Assembly: GCA_023212695.1 (NCBI GenBank)
Contig: JALCCG010000047.1
Location: forward strand, 1-64,000
From: Sporisorium sorghi
Lineage: Eukaryota > Basidiomycota > Ustilaginomycetes > Ustilaginales > Ustilaginaceae
Direction: 5' to 3'
Length of the DNA stretch: 64,000 nucleotides
Shown here: positions 48,001 to 61,435 of the stretch, in pieces
Layout: each line of letters begins with the position of its first letter
How positions within the stretch are numbered: the stretch's first letter is position 1
Notes under the pieces: generated by a model
The model's database searches: none
What the model was told of the DNA's origin: nothing
What the model saw: the letters and a program-made list of their open reading frames with translations, nothing else
Position numbers and translations under genes: made by a program

Positions 48001-51000
48001 GACGCGTATACGGCTCCACATCATCGTCTCAGGCAAGTCATACCCAGCCTCTCTCGCCCACCTCTCCTTTATCAGCCTCGTCTGCGTCTTCGCAGCCAGG
48101 TCGCAGAGAACACAGGCAAGCGGCCTCCGATTCAGCCGCTTCCGATACAGTCGACGAATCTACACACCGCATCAGCTTCGAACAGCCATCAACCGCGCGC
48201 AAAGACGCTGTGACCACCGCAGCATCAGCATCAGCAGCCGACCTTGCTGGCACGTCGCCTCTGGCCAGATCATCGCTACGACTCGACCGTGATCGATCCG
48301 CATCCAATCCACTCCACAGAGCCGTCACTGGAGCTTCTCGGCTGAATCGGACACCCTCGCGTCACTCGCCCTTCCAAAGCATGAATGCTACAGCAGAAGA
48401 CGATGCGTCCTCGGTCGCGTCGGATGACGTCGCAGCATCCGGCTCTAGCTTGACACGCAAGTCGTCCGTCACTAGCTCGAGTGGATCCATGGGACCACCC
48501 GCCATCCCACGCCGCGTCGGAGCAGGCGCAACCGGCTCCCCTGCTCTCGAACCCATCGATCGTCCTTCCTCCACCATCGCCATGGGCAAGCGCAAGGACG
48601 ATTCATCACTGGGGCTCGGCATCCCTTCCAACCCTTCTCCACTCTCGTACGGCGCTTCGTTGACATCGGCGTCTTCATCGTCGTCGTCGACATTGGGTCT
48701 GCCAGCCTCGAGCTCATTCCACTCGGGCTCGCCTACGATCGGTTGGGAGACGCGCGGCAGTCGCAGCGGTTCAGGTGCCTTTGCTCCATCCAGCTTCGGC
48801 GGATCTGCCAACAACACACCCACCACCGTCACAGGCGGAGGCAGCGCCATCCTCCATTCAGCACGTCGCAGGCGCATGACCTCGTCGTCGCTCAGCTCGA
48901 GCATGCATCGACGCGCCCGCTCCCTCGGTGGCGTTTTGTTGGGAGAAGGCGCCATCTCGCCCGTAGGAGGTCCAGACGGTGTCGATCCCAACCTCGTCGC
49001 CGCCATTGAATCCGGCAGCCCCAGCATTCCACTGCCCGTTCCCATCCCAGCCACGTCGGGTTCTCATCGTTCGAGCAGCGTCAGCTCGTCTGGCACTCAG
49101 GGCGGCGCTGCATCATCTGTATCGAGCTCTGGAATCGGCCCTTCGTCGGTGCCTTTGAGCTCGTCGCTCGCTGTCCGTTCGTCTAATCTGCGCATGAGAG
49201 ACTCTCAGGTCATCGAGGACGACGACGGTCCCAGAGTAGAGTCGGTCGTCGGCTCGGCTTCCCCTGGTCAGACTCGATCGCGAGTTCGCAGCCAGACGCT
49301 GGGCTTGCCTCCATCTTCTGGCACGCCCGCATCTGCGCAGACGGCAGCACTCGAAGCCCAGTCCAGCTCGACGCGACCGAGTCCATCGAGCAAGAATGCC
49401 GGCTCCGCCGGTCTCGCCGACGCCATCCGTTTGCAACGTGTGCCGACGGCGGTGCGCTTGGCTGGTGATCTCTTTGTGCCGCCTTCGCCGTCGCCTCGCA
49501 CCATGCCCAAAAGCGCATCCACTTTGTCAATCGAGTCGCCTTTGAGCAAGTGGACGGCAGCGTCGAGCTCGAACGCTCATCAGCCGAGTCCTTTGACCAT
49601 GGGCAACACCGGCCAAGGCCACGGTCTCGGTCTAGGGCTCAGCTCGGACGCTGCTCCACCGTCGACGCCCAGCAGCCGCCTCAACGTGCCGCAGACGCCC
49701 AATGCCACGCGCAGCAACTCGCCTCTGGCGTATGAATACTCATCAGGTGCCGAAGACTCTGCTGCCTCGGGGCGCGCCTCCCCCGCCATGGAGCGTCTCA
49801 GGACCGACGAGATCGCCATGCCCGGTCACGACAGCCGCGGCCAGCCTCTGTCGGTCTCGATCCCCGTCGGCCGTAACTACGGACCGCCTGCAAGCTTGCC
49901 CAGCTCCGCGATCCTCGGGTCGAGGTCCCCCACCATTGTGCCACCCTCGTCCGATCTCCTTGACGTGCCCACCAGCGCACCGCGTCATGCAGGTCTGCCA
50001 GCCAGCACGAGTGCCTACTCGCCTTTGCTGTCTCTCAGCTCGTCGTCGGCACGAACGAGTCCCACGGCCGAGCGACGCCCCATCCTGTCACCCAGTCGCT
50101 CAGCTACTCAGCGAATGTCCTGGGGAGCTCAAGAGCTGTTTGACAGCTTGCAAGGGCCGTCGGATGGCGACGATGCACAGCTGGCTGGAGACAAGCCCGC
50201 GCCTTGGATCGCTTCTACGCAGGATACGCGGACAAAGGCATCTCTCGTGCCTGATGCTGCGTCGTCGAGCCGAAGAAGACTGACGCAGGGCAACCTGTCG
50301 ACCTCGGTAGGCTCGAATGCATTGCTCGCCGTCCCTGCGCCCTCTCGACGCTTGCATCGGCCCAGCGATGCGGCGCTGTTCGCTCCTGGCGGTGTTTCGC
50401 CCGCAGCTGCTCACCCATCCATGTCTGGCACCGACGAGTACGCTCGCATCATCGTCCAGAGTCGCAATGCCAAGATGCAAAAGTGGCGTGCGCAAAATCC
50501 TTCTCGCCTCGGGCCACAGCAAGCGGGGCGTCGCGGCGACGAAACGGCAGGCTTGGATGCGGCGAGGGCATCGCGGAATCGATTCGAGCCGAATCAGGCC
50601 AACATCCCTCTATCGTCAGGACAGACAAGTCTGGCTCGCAGAGGCACCACCATTGGTCTGCAGAGGGACTCGGGCATTCTTGGAGCTCCCTTGCCGACAC
50701 GTCGCGGTTCAGCAGTCGACTCGAACGACAGCATCGAATCGCAACTGGACGAAGAGGAGGACAGCCAGCGCGGACTTGAATCTTCTGCGTTTGCCGAATT
50801 TGAATGGGTCGATTGGCTCGACGAGTACCGCAAGATGAAGGAAGCCAAGCTGCAGTCCGAGCGCGAGGAGGCGGAGGCGCAAGCGGCTGTCGAGACGGGA
50901 GCAGAAGCCGATGCTGTCACGACTGGCATCAAGGCCTCGGCGACAGCGAACGAAGCAGCAGACAAAGCAGCGTCGTCTCCCTCACGCAGGACCGGCAGCG

Positions 51001-54000
51001 AGGCTGTCGACAACGGACGCGTCTCTGCTCTGCAGAAGCAGCCAGCCGATGGTCAGCGCTCCGTGTCGGACCCTCTCACGCGTCAAAGGCTGCAAACCGC
51101 CGAGCCGGCTGACACAGAGCAAGATGCTATCGATGCAGAAGAGGTGGAAGCGTCTCTTGCCGCCCTCAGTCTCAACGACGACGTCGATCCTGCTTCATCT
51201 AGCGCACCTCGTGCAGTCAAGTCGGCGCAACTCGGCCCTGCTCGTAGACCGGAAGCCCCTTCGCGCCAGTCGACTCGACCCGCCATGGGCCAGCAGCGCA
51301 GCTTCTCGCTCGCAAGTGCCGAACTGGCGCGGCGTCAAGCAGGTCAAGGCTCGAGCTCGAGTGCTACGGCCACTTTGTCCTCTCCTCCAGGTCCTGCCAA
51401 GCCCCACTTCTCACCCGTCAAGCGCTTGGGCACGGACAAGGCCAAGAACCTCTCGCTCTCGCCCATCACGAGCCGTGTCACGCCTTCGCCATCGTACAGC
51501 AGTGCAGCAGGCTCCGACTCGGCACATGCGCAAGCACACGCTGCTGGACGCGGACGCCGCAAGCATCTCGGTGGCAAGATCGAAGCGTGGTGGAGCGCCG
51601 TAAAGTCGGGCTTCACTGCTCCGGCTGGCGAAGGGTGGTCCAAGTCGACAACCACTGCTTCTCCGCGCGCCAATGACCCTTCTTCTCGCACCGGCTCGGT
51701 CGCTGCCCTTTCCCAGTCTCTGTACCAGAGTCCTTCGGCTGCATCTGGTCGCCAAGCTGGATTCAGCCAGAGTCGTCGAGACGGTGCTCGTCCGGCACCC
51801 TTGTCTTCGTCATCGTCGATGGCCAATCCTGCCATTGCGATGCCCTCTCCCACACTCGTGACACAGGTGCAGAGCGGCTTTGGTCGTCATGTCCGCTCGC
51901 AGACGACCAACACCACGATGGGCGGATCTGATTCGGTCCGGACGCTGCGTCCGAGCACATCGGCACACAATCTGAGCAAAGATAAGAACAAGGAAGCTGG
52001 TAAGGGGGTGCAGCAGCAGCAGGACGAGATGGAAGCAGCTGGCGATCGCAGCGACCGCAGATCCGTCTCACCAGGCGCTGACGCCAGCTTTGTCACTGTG
52101 CAAGAAGAGCCCACGGGCTTGGAGCCGCCCAAGTCTGCCTCGTCGCAACAGAGCCAAGAGACGCATCAGACGGTGAGCAGCAGCAGCAAGGACAGCGGGC
52201 GACGTCGTCACCAGCCCAAACTGTCGCTTCAGCTCGAAAAGGGTCTCAGCACGTTTGATGCCGAGGAGTTTGACAAGATTGGCAAGGGCAAGTCGCCTTC
52301 CAACTCGTCCAAGGTCAGCAGCCCGACCAAGCCGCCGGTGTCTGCTCGATCTCACGACAGCACCGGCAGCGCAAAGGAAGTCAGCCGGTCGCTCGAAGCT
52401 CGGCCTGCATCGCAGCCTGCCGCCTCGCCGCGCAAGTCGTCGATGCAGCTGTCGAAGGCGTGGGATCCAAGCCCTGCAGTGTCACACAAGCCTTCGCAAG
52501 ACGAGGTAGCCGATCACGACGCCAACCTCGACTCGGACAACGAGGGTCGCGCCGCTGCTAGAGCCAGAGCTGCGTCCAAGGCCATCACCATCAACTCGAT
52601 TCGCCAGCATATTCGTCACCGCCTTCTCGCTTCCAAGGAGAGCTGCGATCGTGAGTTGCGTCGCATCGTCGGTGCAATCAACAACTACGTCGAGCTCGAG
52701 CTGGAGCGACAGGAGGACGAAGGCCGACACAGCGTCATGGACGACGACCGTGATGTAGAAGATCTCGAGGAAGTCTTTGTCAACGACGCCGATGATGCCA
52801 CAAGCGATGCGCTGGGCTCTTCGGCAGTCGAAGAGGCCGAAGAGGCGCCAGTGGCTACCTCGTCCGCGTCAAGGTCCGTCTCTATGTCGCGAGGTACGAG
52901 CAACTCATCCTCGTTCTCTGCAGGTGCTGCCGCTGCTGCAGCTGCCATCACCGGCTCTGGGACGGGTGGCATGCATCACAAAGAGGCTCACGACGGCAGT
53001 GCCACTGCCGAAGGTGCCGTCACTGAGTCGCGTGCGCGCTCTCCGTCGGGGTCGCTCTTCACTTCGCCTGTCCTCGGCGGACTCCGCGAAGCAGCAGCAG
53101 TGCGGTCGGCACGCGAGTACAAGCTGCCTGCGCCGCCTCCCGTCAACCTGGCTGCTGCTACGGCAACGTCGCCGCGCACCGTCAGCACCGCCTCGGCCAA
53201 CCCAGCCAAGCCTTCCAATCTGAACCCGCTCAGCCGTGCCCAATCGCTCAGTCGCTCGGGCGGCCGCTCGGTGTCCAACTCGCGCTCTGCTTCCCGCTCG
53301 CACTCGCCCATGCCCGGCGTGATGATGGCTTCGGCCGTCTCGGCTTCGTCCGGATCGCCTCGTCTGTCCCCCTCGCGCAGAACGCGTGCGCTGCCGACCG
53401 AGGAGCACGGTCCTCAACCGTGGATGCACCCATTGGAAGAGCTGGTCGCAGTGGCGATGGAGGTGCTCGATGTCTCGATCAACTCGCTCATCGCGCGTCC
53501 TGGCTCGTGCTCTCAGCTCATCGCTCGCGTCCAGAGCATCGGCCGCTTCTGGGACGAGCATCCGGAGTGGGCAGGTCGTGGCTGGTTCATCCAGATTCTG
53601 CTCGCAGTAGCCGGGCTCAGCCGTGTCGTCGAGTGGTGGGAGGCGGAGAAGGGCTTCTGGAACTTCAACGACGACGACGAGCAGGATGCAGAGCCGATCC
53701 GCTTCATCCTCGGCGGTCAGGGTGGCGGCGAGGCGCCGGCTGAAGCAGCCGAGCCGGATGCTGGCAAGTCGCCTGGCTTCTGGCCTCCTTCGACGGCGAG
53801 CAGTCCCACGCGAGCGCGCGCGTTCTCCGTGGCACCCGTCGACGTCACGACCATCACTCGCGGCTCGACCAGTGGCACCAACTCGCCTGCTTCTGGCCTG
53901 ATGAAGCGAGACCTGGAGCCAGCTCAAGACGTTGTGCAAAGGAGTGCCTCGCCAGCAAAGCACGTCACGGGAGCCGTCGTCGGCACCGATGCAGACGACG

Positions 54001-57000
54001 AAGACGCAGATGCGGATGGCGACATGACGATTGTCGATCGCGCTCGTCAGATTCCGCAGCGCCAGGCCAGTACGGGTCTCGCTGATAAAGAGGAGACCGC
54101 AGGGGCTGTAACGGCTGTGCAGGAGGAGCAGGCGGAAGGTCAAGAGCAGCAGGAGTCTGACCCTGCCGAAGCCGACGCGGCATCCGACATCAAGCGAGCA
54201 TCGCAGCAAGTGGCGCAGAACTTCCGGTCGGCGGGCATCAACGTGCTCATGGAACTCAGCATGGACGACCAGCGCCTCCTCTACCTGAGCCCTGCCTGGA
54301 AGACGGTGCTCGGCTCGGATCCTGCCGAGCTGTACGACACTCCGATCGAGGACCTGCTTGCCCCTGGCGATGGCGACGTCTTCGCTGAAGCCTCGCGGCA
54401 GCTCGCCGCAAACCAGTCGCACACGGTCGAAGCCGTCTTCCGTCTTCGAGTGGAAAAGACGCTCGCCAGCTCGTCTTCCTCTTCGACGTCGTCGTCGGAC
54501 GGTCAGAGCGACGGCAGCGATGCGGTTTACTTCCAAGAGATGGAGGGCAAGGGCATGCTCATGATAGACCGACAGACTGGTACCCCGTCGCACTCGATGT
54601 GGGTCTTCAAGGCGACGGGACCGCCCGAACGCGAAGATCAGCTGCCCGACGCTGGACTTGGCAAAGGTGGTCGTGCGATTGGAGCCGTGTTGGACGAGCC
54701 CACTGCGGCGCTGGCGCACGTAGCTTCCATCTCAGTGGAGCCGGTGCTGTGCCGCATCTGCGAGCGAGACATCCCCGCGTGGTTCTTCGAGAAACACAGT
54801 GAGATCTGCAACGAGACGCACCGACTGGATATGGAGATCGGCGAATGCAACGAGGGTCTTCGCGAGCTGCGCAGGGCCATCCAGGATCTGCACAGCCGCC
54901 TCGAGAGCTTCACGGGCAGCAACGCAGAGCAGCCGTTGGAGTACCGAGGAGTAGCCATCACTACGCCTCCAGCCTCGAACCAGCCCCCTTCGGCGCTCGA
55001 GGGCCTCAATCGCTCGATCTCGCAGCGCCAGCCCGCGCCTGCCTTTGTGCGCAAGCAGCATCTCCGCGCTCTCGACGCAGCCGTCGAGGTGCTGCAGACG
55101 GCCTGTGACATTTCGACGCCGGCGATCAAGGACGAGTTTGCCAACGAGCCCATCGAGAAGCAACGGCTGCTCTCCCCCACCTCGGAGAACAAGGTGGTGA
55201 CGGTGCAGCAGTGGCGACGCCCGGCACTCGAGGACACGGCATTGGATCTGTTGATGGTGGACGTCGAGACCGCTATGCGTAGCAAGCTGAGCGCCGTCAA
55301 CCGCATGCTCAACACCATCGTCTATGTCGAGACGGTGCGACAGGAATGGGAAGAGCGCGTCGAGGCTGCGCTGTCTGCGCTGTCGGAAGCCGACGAAGGA
55401 TCAGGTAGCTCGCGTGGATCGTCGGCGTCAATTTCCGATTCCGGCTCGGATGATGCAGTCGACGAGGCTGGCGAGACAGGCACAGGACTTGGTCTTGAAG
55501 TCGCACGGGCGCCGCCTGGTGCGGCGGAGCACGAAGGGTCGCTGCAAGCAAGCATCGAACCGTCGGTCGCCGCCGCCGCCGTTGCGATGCAACGAGGATC
55601 CAACTCCTCGAGGGGCTTGTCTGCGGACGGACTCGGTGCTTCTTCCACTCTGGGTCTGTCGTCGCATCTCGCTCCTCACACACCAGACTCTCTGGTTCGG
55701 GAAAGAAGCTCGCACAGCCGTTTGGCTTCGCAGGCCGACGACGAGGCCGAGGCTAGCGGTCAAGACGACGATGTGGAAGAGGACGGGTTGCTCTCGGGAT
55801 CCATGCTCATGGAGCAAGACGATCGTGATCTGCCCGCCCCTCCCTCTGCTCCCTTCTCGGCGCTAGGTGGCGCAACACCGGACGAGGACGACATCCCGGC
55901 CGTCGATGACAAGATGGGCGGCTCATCGCATCTAGCGCCCATTCCGATTCCTCGTGGTGCCGCCAGCTTGGCGCCGCCTTCGTCGAGCGACTTGCTTGCA
56001 CCGCGATCCGTGAGCGGTGCGCATGCATCCGCGCTCTCCGTGTCGGCTGCTGGGCCATCGCAGCGACGCTCTGCCAGTCGTCCTCGTCGATCGTCTCACC
56101 TGCCTCTCGTCGCCGACAGTCTTTCAGGCACACCGCCGCTGTCGCCGCACCTCTATGGAGAGTCGCTGGGCGTATCGCATCGCCACAATCGCAAGTTCAG
56201 CGTCTCGCACAAGAGCCCCATGGTCGGTTCGATGCCTCTTTCGCCGAGAATCCCTCCTGCAGCGCCTTCGTCGCGGCCCACGGCATCGTCGATCAAGGAC
56301 TTTGACATCCTTAAGCCGATCAGTAAAGGTGCTTTCGGCAGCGTCTTCCTCGCCAAGAAGCGCACGACTGGCGACTACTACGCGATCAAGGTGCTCAAGA
56401 AGTCGGACATGATCGCCAAGAACCAGATCACCAACGTCAAGGCAGAGCGCATGATCCTCATGACGCAGAATCAGTCACCATTCGTGGTCAAGCTCTTCTT
56501 CACGTTCCAGAGCGCAGAGTTCCTGTACCTGGTCATGGAGTATCTGCCCGGTGGAGACTGCGCATCACTCTGCAAGGTATTGGGCGGGTTGTCCGAGGAG
56601 TGGGCCCGTCAGTACATTGCCGAAGTGGTGATTGGACTGCAGCATCTGCACTCGAAAGGTGTTGTGCATCGAGATCTCAAGCCGGACAATCTGCTCATCG
56701 ATCAAAAGGGCCACCTCAAGCTTACCGACTTTGGTCTCTCGAAGATTGGCTTGCTCGGACGTCAGACTCGCCAGGCTGCCGTCTCTTCTGCAACAGCCGG
56801 CGGCTTTGCTGCCCATGCTTCTAGGTCGGACTCCAACAGCGGATCCTTGCCGAGCTCGGCCGCGTCGTTTGCATCGGAAGCGCGCCACCAGGCAGTCTCG
56901 ACTCCTGCAGGTACCACTGCCGGCGACACGGCCGCCTCCTTCTCGCCGAGGACGCCCGGTCTGGGCGGCATGATGCGCAACCAGTCGTTCTTTGCCGGTC

Positions 57001-59387
57001 CGCAGCGAGGTCGCATCGTCAGCTCCTCTACGGATGCGAGCGACTCGGGCGAGTCCGATTCTCAGCGCAGTGTTCCCAAGCCTCTGCCTTCTGCACGTAT
57101 CGACAGCCCGGGCAATCTCTTTGGTGCTCATCCACTGCTCAGCGACAGTCTGGGCCCTTCCTCGGGCGAGGGCACGTCGAGCGTACCGAAACGCTTTGTT
57201 GGCACTCCAGACTATCTGGCGCCAGAGAGCATTCTGGGCATTGGCATGGACGACTTCGCTGTCGATTGGTGGGCACTTGGTGTGATCTTGTACGAGTTCC
57301 TGTTCGGCGTGCCGCCCTTCCACGCCGAGACGCCCGAAAAGGTGTTTGACAACATCCTGTCGCGCCGCATCGATTGGGAAGAGGATTCGGTCGAGGTGTC
57401 GCCCGAGGCGCGCGATCTGATGGAGTCGCTCATGTGCACGGATCCCAAGCAGCGTCTTGGCTCGGGCGGACCGGAAGAGATCAAGAATCATCCTTTCTTC
57501 AACGGCGTGGATTGGGACAATGTCACAGCCGAGCCTGGTCCTTTCGTTCCGCAGGTGACGGATCCCGAGTCGACCGACTACTTTGACCTGCGCGGAGCCA
57601 GTCACCAGGACTTCGACGACGAGCCAGCTCACAGCACGAGCGAGTTTGCTCGCGCTATCGAGGCCAACAAGTTTGTGCAGACAGGACTGCCTCCGTCGAG
57701 GATGCGTTCGCGTCTGGAGAAGGCGTTGGCGTCGCAGAGCTTGACGCAGAACGAGGACTTTGGCAACTTTAGCTACAAGAACTTGCCCGTGCTCAAGCAG
57801 GCCAACGACGAGGTGATCCGCAAGATGAGGGAGGAGCAGATGCCGGCACTGGCCAAGGCGCTCGAGCAGTCGGCCATCTACACGCGGCATCGCAGCTTCT
57901 CGGCGAAAGGCAGACCGGCCCAGCGTGTCCACTCGCAGACGTTGGCGGGACCGCCTTCGCCCGCACAGAGCGCATCGTCGCACGGATCGACGCCGTCGCG
58001 CTCGACGGCGCCCACGTCGCCGGCAGCTCAGGCCATCAGCTCGGCCCACCGTCGACGCACATCGGAAGCGCCAGCGTCGTCGGCAGCGACGATCTCTGCG
58101 ACGACGCCGGATGGTGGTGCCGCACGTGGCAACGCAGGTCGATCGTTCCCGTCGCCTTCAGCTGCCATGCCGATCGGGATGGTCGACCGACGCCGACAGC
58201 AGCTGGTGGAAGCGGCGGGTGGTGGTGAGCGACGCAACTCGATGCCATCGCGGCTGCGGACCAAGTCGATCGGTCTTGCTGACCGTCCTGCGCTTCCGTC
58301 GAATTGGCAGCAGCAGCAAGACTCACAGGCACAGGTGCAGCAACAGCAGCAACAGCAACAACAGGACAGCACCAAAAAGCCATCTCGCTCAACGGCCAAC
58401 GCTGCCGCAGGTGCAGCAGCTGCATCGGCTACCGCGGCGTCGTCGCCGACCCACGCTTTTGCGCCTCTGGCTCCAGTCTCGGCTGGCGGCAGTGGCAGCT
58501 CGGACGAGATTGCGTGTCTGATCGCCGAAGACAATCCGATCGCATTGCGGATGCTCGAGACGATGCTGGTCAAGCTTGGATGTCGATGCACGGCGGTGCG
58601 CGACGGAGCCGAGGCGGTGCGACTGGCGATGGGCGATCACAAGTTTGCGGTCATGTTTATCGATGTGACGCTGCCGATCGTGGGAGGGCAGGACGTGACG
58701 CGGATGGTCAAGTCGACGCGGAACGTCAACTCTACGACGCCGATCGTTGCGTTGGCATCGTTTGACCGTGGCGAACCAATCGACGCAGCAGGCTCGCTGT
58801 TCGATGCGGTTCTGGCCAAGCCGTTGGAAAAGATGGATGTGTGTGCGACGCTGTCGCAGCTGGGATTCACGCCGACGCAGGTGAGCAGCGCCAGCGCAGC
58901 AGTAGAGTCGTCGGCGGCGGCCAACGCTGCTCAGCAGCAGGCGGCGGTCGAGGGCTCAGGCCTGTCGTCAGGTTCAGCATCAGGGACGGCGAGCGTGTTG
59001 CCCGAGTCGCGACCGCTGTCGAGAAAGTCGACATTGGCACGCAAGACGGCGTCGCAGCCGATTGGGGCTGCAGGAGGTATCGGTGGAGCCAGCACTCCGC
59101 CGTTGGTGAGCACGGGCTCGCCTCATCACACGCCATTTTCTTCTTCGCCATTGGGCAGTTCAGTGCTCACGTCGCGTCATTTCGAGGCGCCTCAACAGCA
59201 GCAGCAGACCTCCAAGACGATGATGGCGCATCTGACGGGATCACATCCACTAATGCACTCGGAGCAGGTAGCGGATGGGGACGAGGAGGAGGATCGCGAA
59301 CGCGAACGCGAACGCGAACGCAGGCAGAGGGATGAGGAGACGGCCGAGACGCTCAGCAAGGTTGCGGAGAGGTTGTCGCTGTCGTAG
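45049..59387 (+). CDS. Giant Rim15-type AGC kinase (PAS, zinc finger, split kinase, response-regulator receiver)
   Basis: Two exons, 45049-45448 and 47152-59387, joined in phase 1 across a 1,703-nt intron (GTAAGT...CCACAG), giving about 4,211 residues; yeast Rim15 has 1,770. Residues 1-2490 are Ser-rich and disordered, with a helical patch near 1,940-2,030 and a short folded block PWMHPLEELVAVAMEVLDVS near 2,220. A PAS domain lies at about 2495-2580 (INVLMELSMDDQRLLYLSPA), then a C2HC finger (CRICERDIPAWFFEKHSEIC) near 2667. The kinase spans about 3184-3590: GAFGSVFLAKK, YYAIKVLKK, VVHRDLKPDN near 3306, LTDFGLSK near 3326, a roughly 150-residue insertion, then FVGTPDYLAPE near 3484. The receiver domain is at about 3921-4045: AEDNP, MFIDVTLP (phospho-acceptor Asp) and LAKPLEK. 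The Rim15/Greatwall family inhibits PP2A-B55 via endosulfine and drives quiescence and nutrient-stress responses. Confidence 0.9.
45449..47151 (+). other. 1.7-kb first intron of the Rim15-like kinase gene
   Basis: The donor is G|GTAAGT at 45449 and the acceptor CCACAG at 47151, with CAACTAATCC as a plausible branch region about 30 nt upstream. It is more than five times longer than any other intron called here. It contains periodic GGCTTT/GGCTTG tracts (46311-46353 and about 46541-46583) and a CT run at 46861-46882. An exon-1-type frame stays open to 46353, so retention would yield a truncated 434-residue protein. An internal promoter giving a shorter kinase transcript is possible. Confidence 0.65.
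46311..46353. repeat. Hexanucleotide GGCTTG/GGCTTT repeat
   Basis: About seven tandem 6-bp units (GGGCTTTGGCTTGGGCTTGG...) within the kinase intron; a related GGCTTT series recurs at about 46541-46583. Confidence 0.8.
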
Positions 59388-60203
59388 CCGAAAGAGACAC
59401 GGAGCTAGTCATTGCTCTCTAGGTATCTATCGTTGATATGTTGTTGTTTTTGTTTATCGTTGTTTCGCATTTTGCAATGTTTGCATGTTCATCGTCATTC
59501 ATCGACGGCTGCTTGGAGAGGTGAATGTGATTGGCATTGGTCAGTCATTTCCCGCGGAATTGAGGTGCCGGTAAATTTACTGTATCCACGAGGCTGTGAG
59601 GTGTTGACGATCGCGTGGGATTCGGCGGTAATTGCACATGTGACTGAGTAAAGATGGCGAGGGCGAGATCGCGCAGGATAGAGAGCGGAGCGTCAAATAC
59701 AGCCGGATGATGTGTTGCGGTGCGGAGAGTGTTGGCGACACAACACAACATGACGTCGGATGCTGGGTGCCGTGTGTCGGAGCGAGGTTCGTTGGCGAGA
59801 AGAGGCTTGACACGAGAGTGACGACGAGAGGGTCTTGCGATGTCAGTGCGGGGAATCAATTTGATTTTTGGTAGATCGGCTTCACATGGTCATCAGGCCC
59901 CGATTAGCGTGGGCGGTCTGTTTCTTTGGTAAGGGCATTCTGTCGAGCGTCGTGTCAAACAGCGAAATGAGGACGGACCCTTTTCGGGGTCCTGTTGGGA
60001 GATACGCTAGTGGCGAAGAGAGGAAGGAAGCGCTTCTGATTGGGAGAAAGGAGTGCAAGACATCGGAGGGTTGCTTCCGAAGCAGGAGCTCAAAAGCTCG
60101 GACGCCAGGCAAAGCAAGCGAGCGAGCGAGCGAGCGAGCCAAGGAGAGAGAGAGAGAGAGAGAGAGAGAGCGTGTGTGCGTTGATGGTCATCAGCCTTTA
60201 TCT

Positions 60204-60235
<32 letters not shown>

Positions 60236-61435
60236 TTTTTTTTCATTGAAGTTAGTGTGCCGCGCCGTCGGTTTGTGGTAAAAATTAATTTTGACACGGC
60301 CGCGAAAAGAACAAGGTTTTTGAGAAAGAAGCAGATCCAGCTTCGGCTCCTCCCATGTCAAGTGCAGCGTCTGCAACCAGCAGCAGGACAGTCCGCGTCT
60401 GCGCTTGATCGGATCGCATTCGCATCACATCGTAATAATGGCTGTGGGCTGGTCTTAGCATGAGGCGTTGCCGAGCGACAGCGTTCCAAAAGGCTTGGCA
60501 GCGCGCGGCGGCCAGTCTAAGAAAACACAACCACCGAGGCCGGCAGAAAAAAATAATTTCAAAAAAAAAAAAAAAAAAAATGCGGTTGGACGAGCGGAGG
60601 CTCAAAAGATGCCACCAACCGCGAGGTGTCTCTCTGCTACAAAATCTCGGCCCTCGCTTGCAGTGTGCCTGAGCGCAATTCACGCCGACGATGAGCGAGA
60701 AGGGGCAAAGGGCGGCGCCACTCAAAAAAGGAAAAGAAAAGGGAAAAATAAAAATAAGAAATTGCACAACGTTCGCTCCGCGGCCAGCTGTGCGAGAGAA
60801 AGAAGAGAGAGAGCTCAGATCCCGCGTTTCGCCTTTTGTCTTCTCGGGGCGATTTTGGAATTGCAGCGTGCAGCAGCAGCACATGTTGTCGACAGTGCGC
60901 GTATCTCTGTGTGTGACTTTTTCTCAGGAAAATGAACTGCATTTTCGTGTGTTGCGTGCGCACCTTTCTCGCTCTCATCGGTCAACTCTGTGGCTTCTCA
61001 TTCTGACTATCACCATCATCATCATCATCATCATCATCTCCTGACTCTCTAGCCATACAGTCACCTTCAACGACGACAACGACAACGACCGGGTCACTCG
61101 CTTGTATCGCAGACGCATCGCTCTCTCCCACCTTGGGCATCTCCTCATTTCATCGCGCCTCCATTCCGACTCGATCGACTCGAAGCGTCAATCGATTGAT
61201 CGCGATTGGATCAGTCTACCTTTGGACACTTTGGCTATCTGCGAACACGGACAGGCTTGTCTCTAACTCCACCTTGATAACATGTCGCTCAGCTTCTGAT
61301 CACATCAAACGTCGTTCATCACCTCGCGCCGGCTTGCATCTGTCAAGAGCACTTCTTGATCGTCCTACCTGCACTCGCCTACATCGCCCTCTGTTGGTCC
61401 CACACATTGGTCCCGGCGGCCACATCGATCCTAAA
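59388..61435. other. Tandem spacer, Rim15-like kinase to GT32 gene, with simple repeats
   Basis: A 2.05 kb spacer. Repeats are GCGA tetramers (about 60114-60135), a GA run (about 60143-60169), a nearly continuous T tract of some 45 nt (60199-60243, one C), an A19 run (about 60562-60580), and a CAT run (about 61010-61038). Open frames on either strand pass through these tracts and encode homopolymers; none looks like a protein. Probably the 3' end of the kinase gene and the promoter/leader of the GT32 gene. Confidence 0.55.
60143..60243. repeat. Compound (GA)n and poly-T tract
   Basis: A GA run is followed about 30 nt later by a T-tract of roughly 45 nt interrupted by a single C. Together they form one of the strongest purine/pyrimidine asymmetric regions in the window. 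Confidence 0.85.

Noticed and set aside
60285..60884. 199-codon minus-strand frame in the kinase/GT32 spacer
   Set aside because: It runs through A/T homopolymers (poly-Phe) and lacks any domain.
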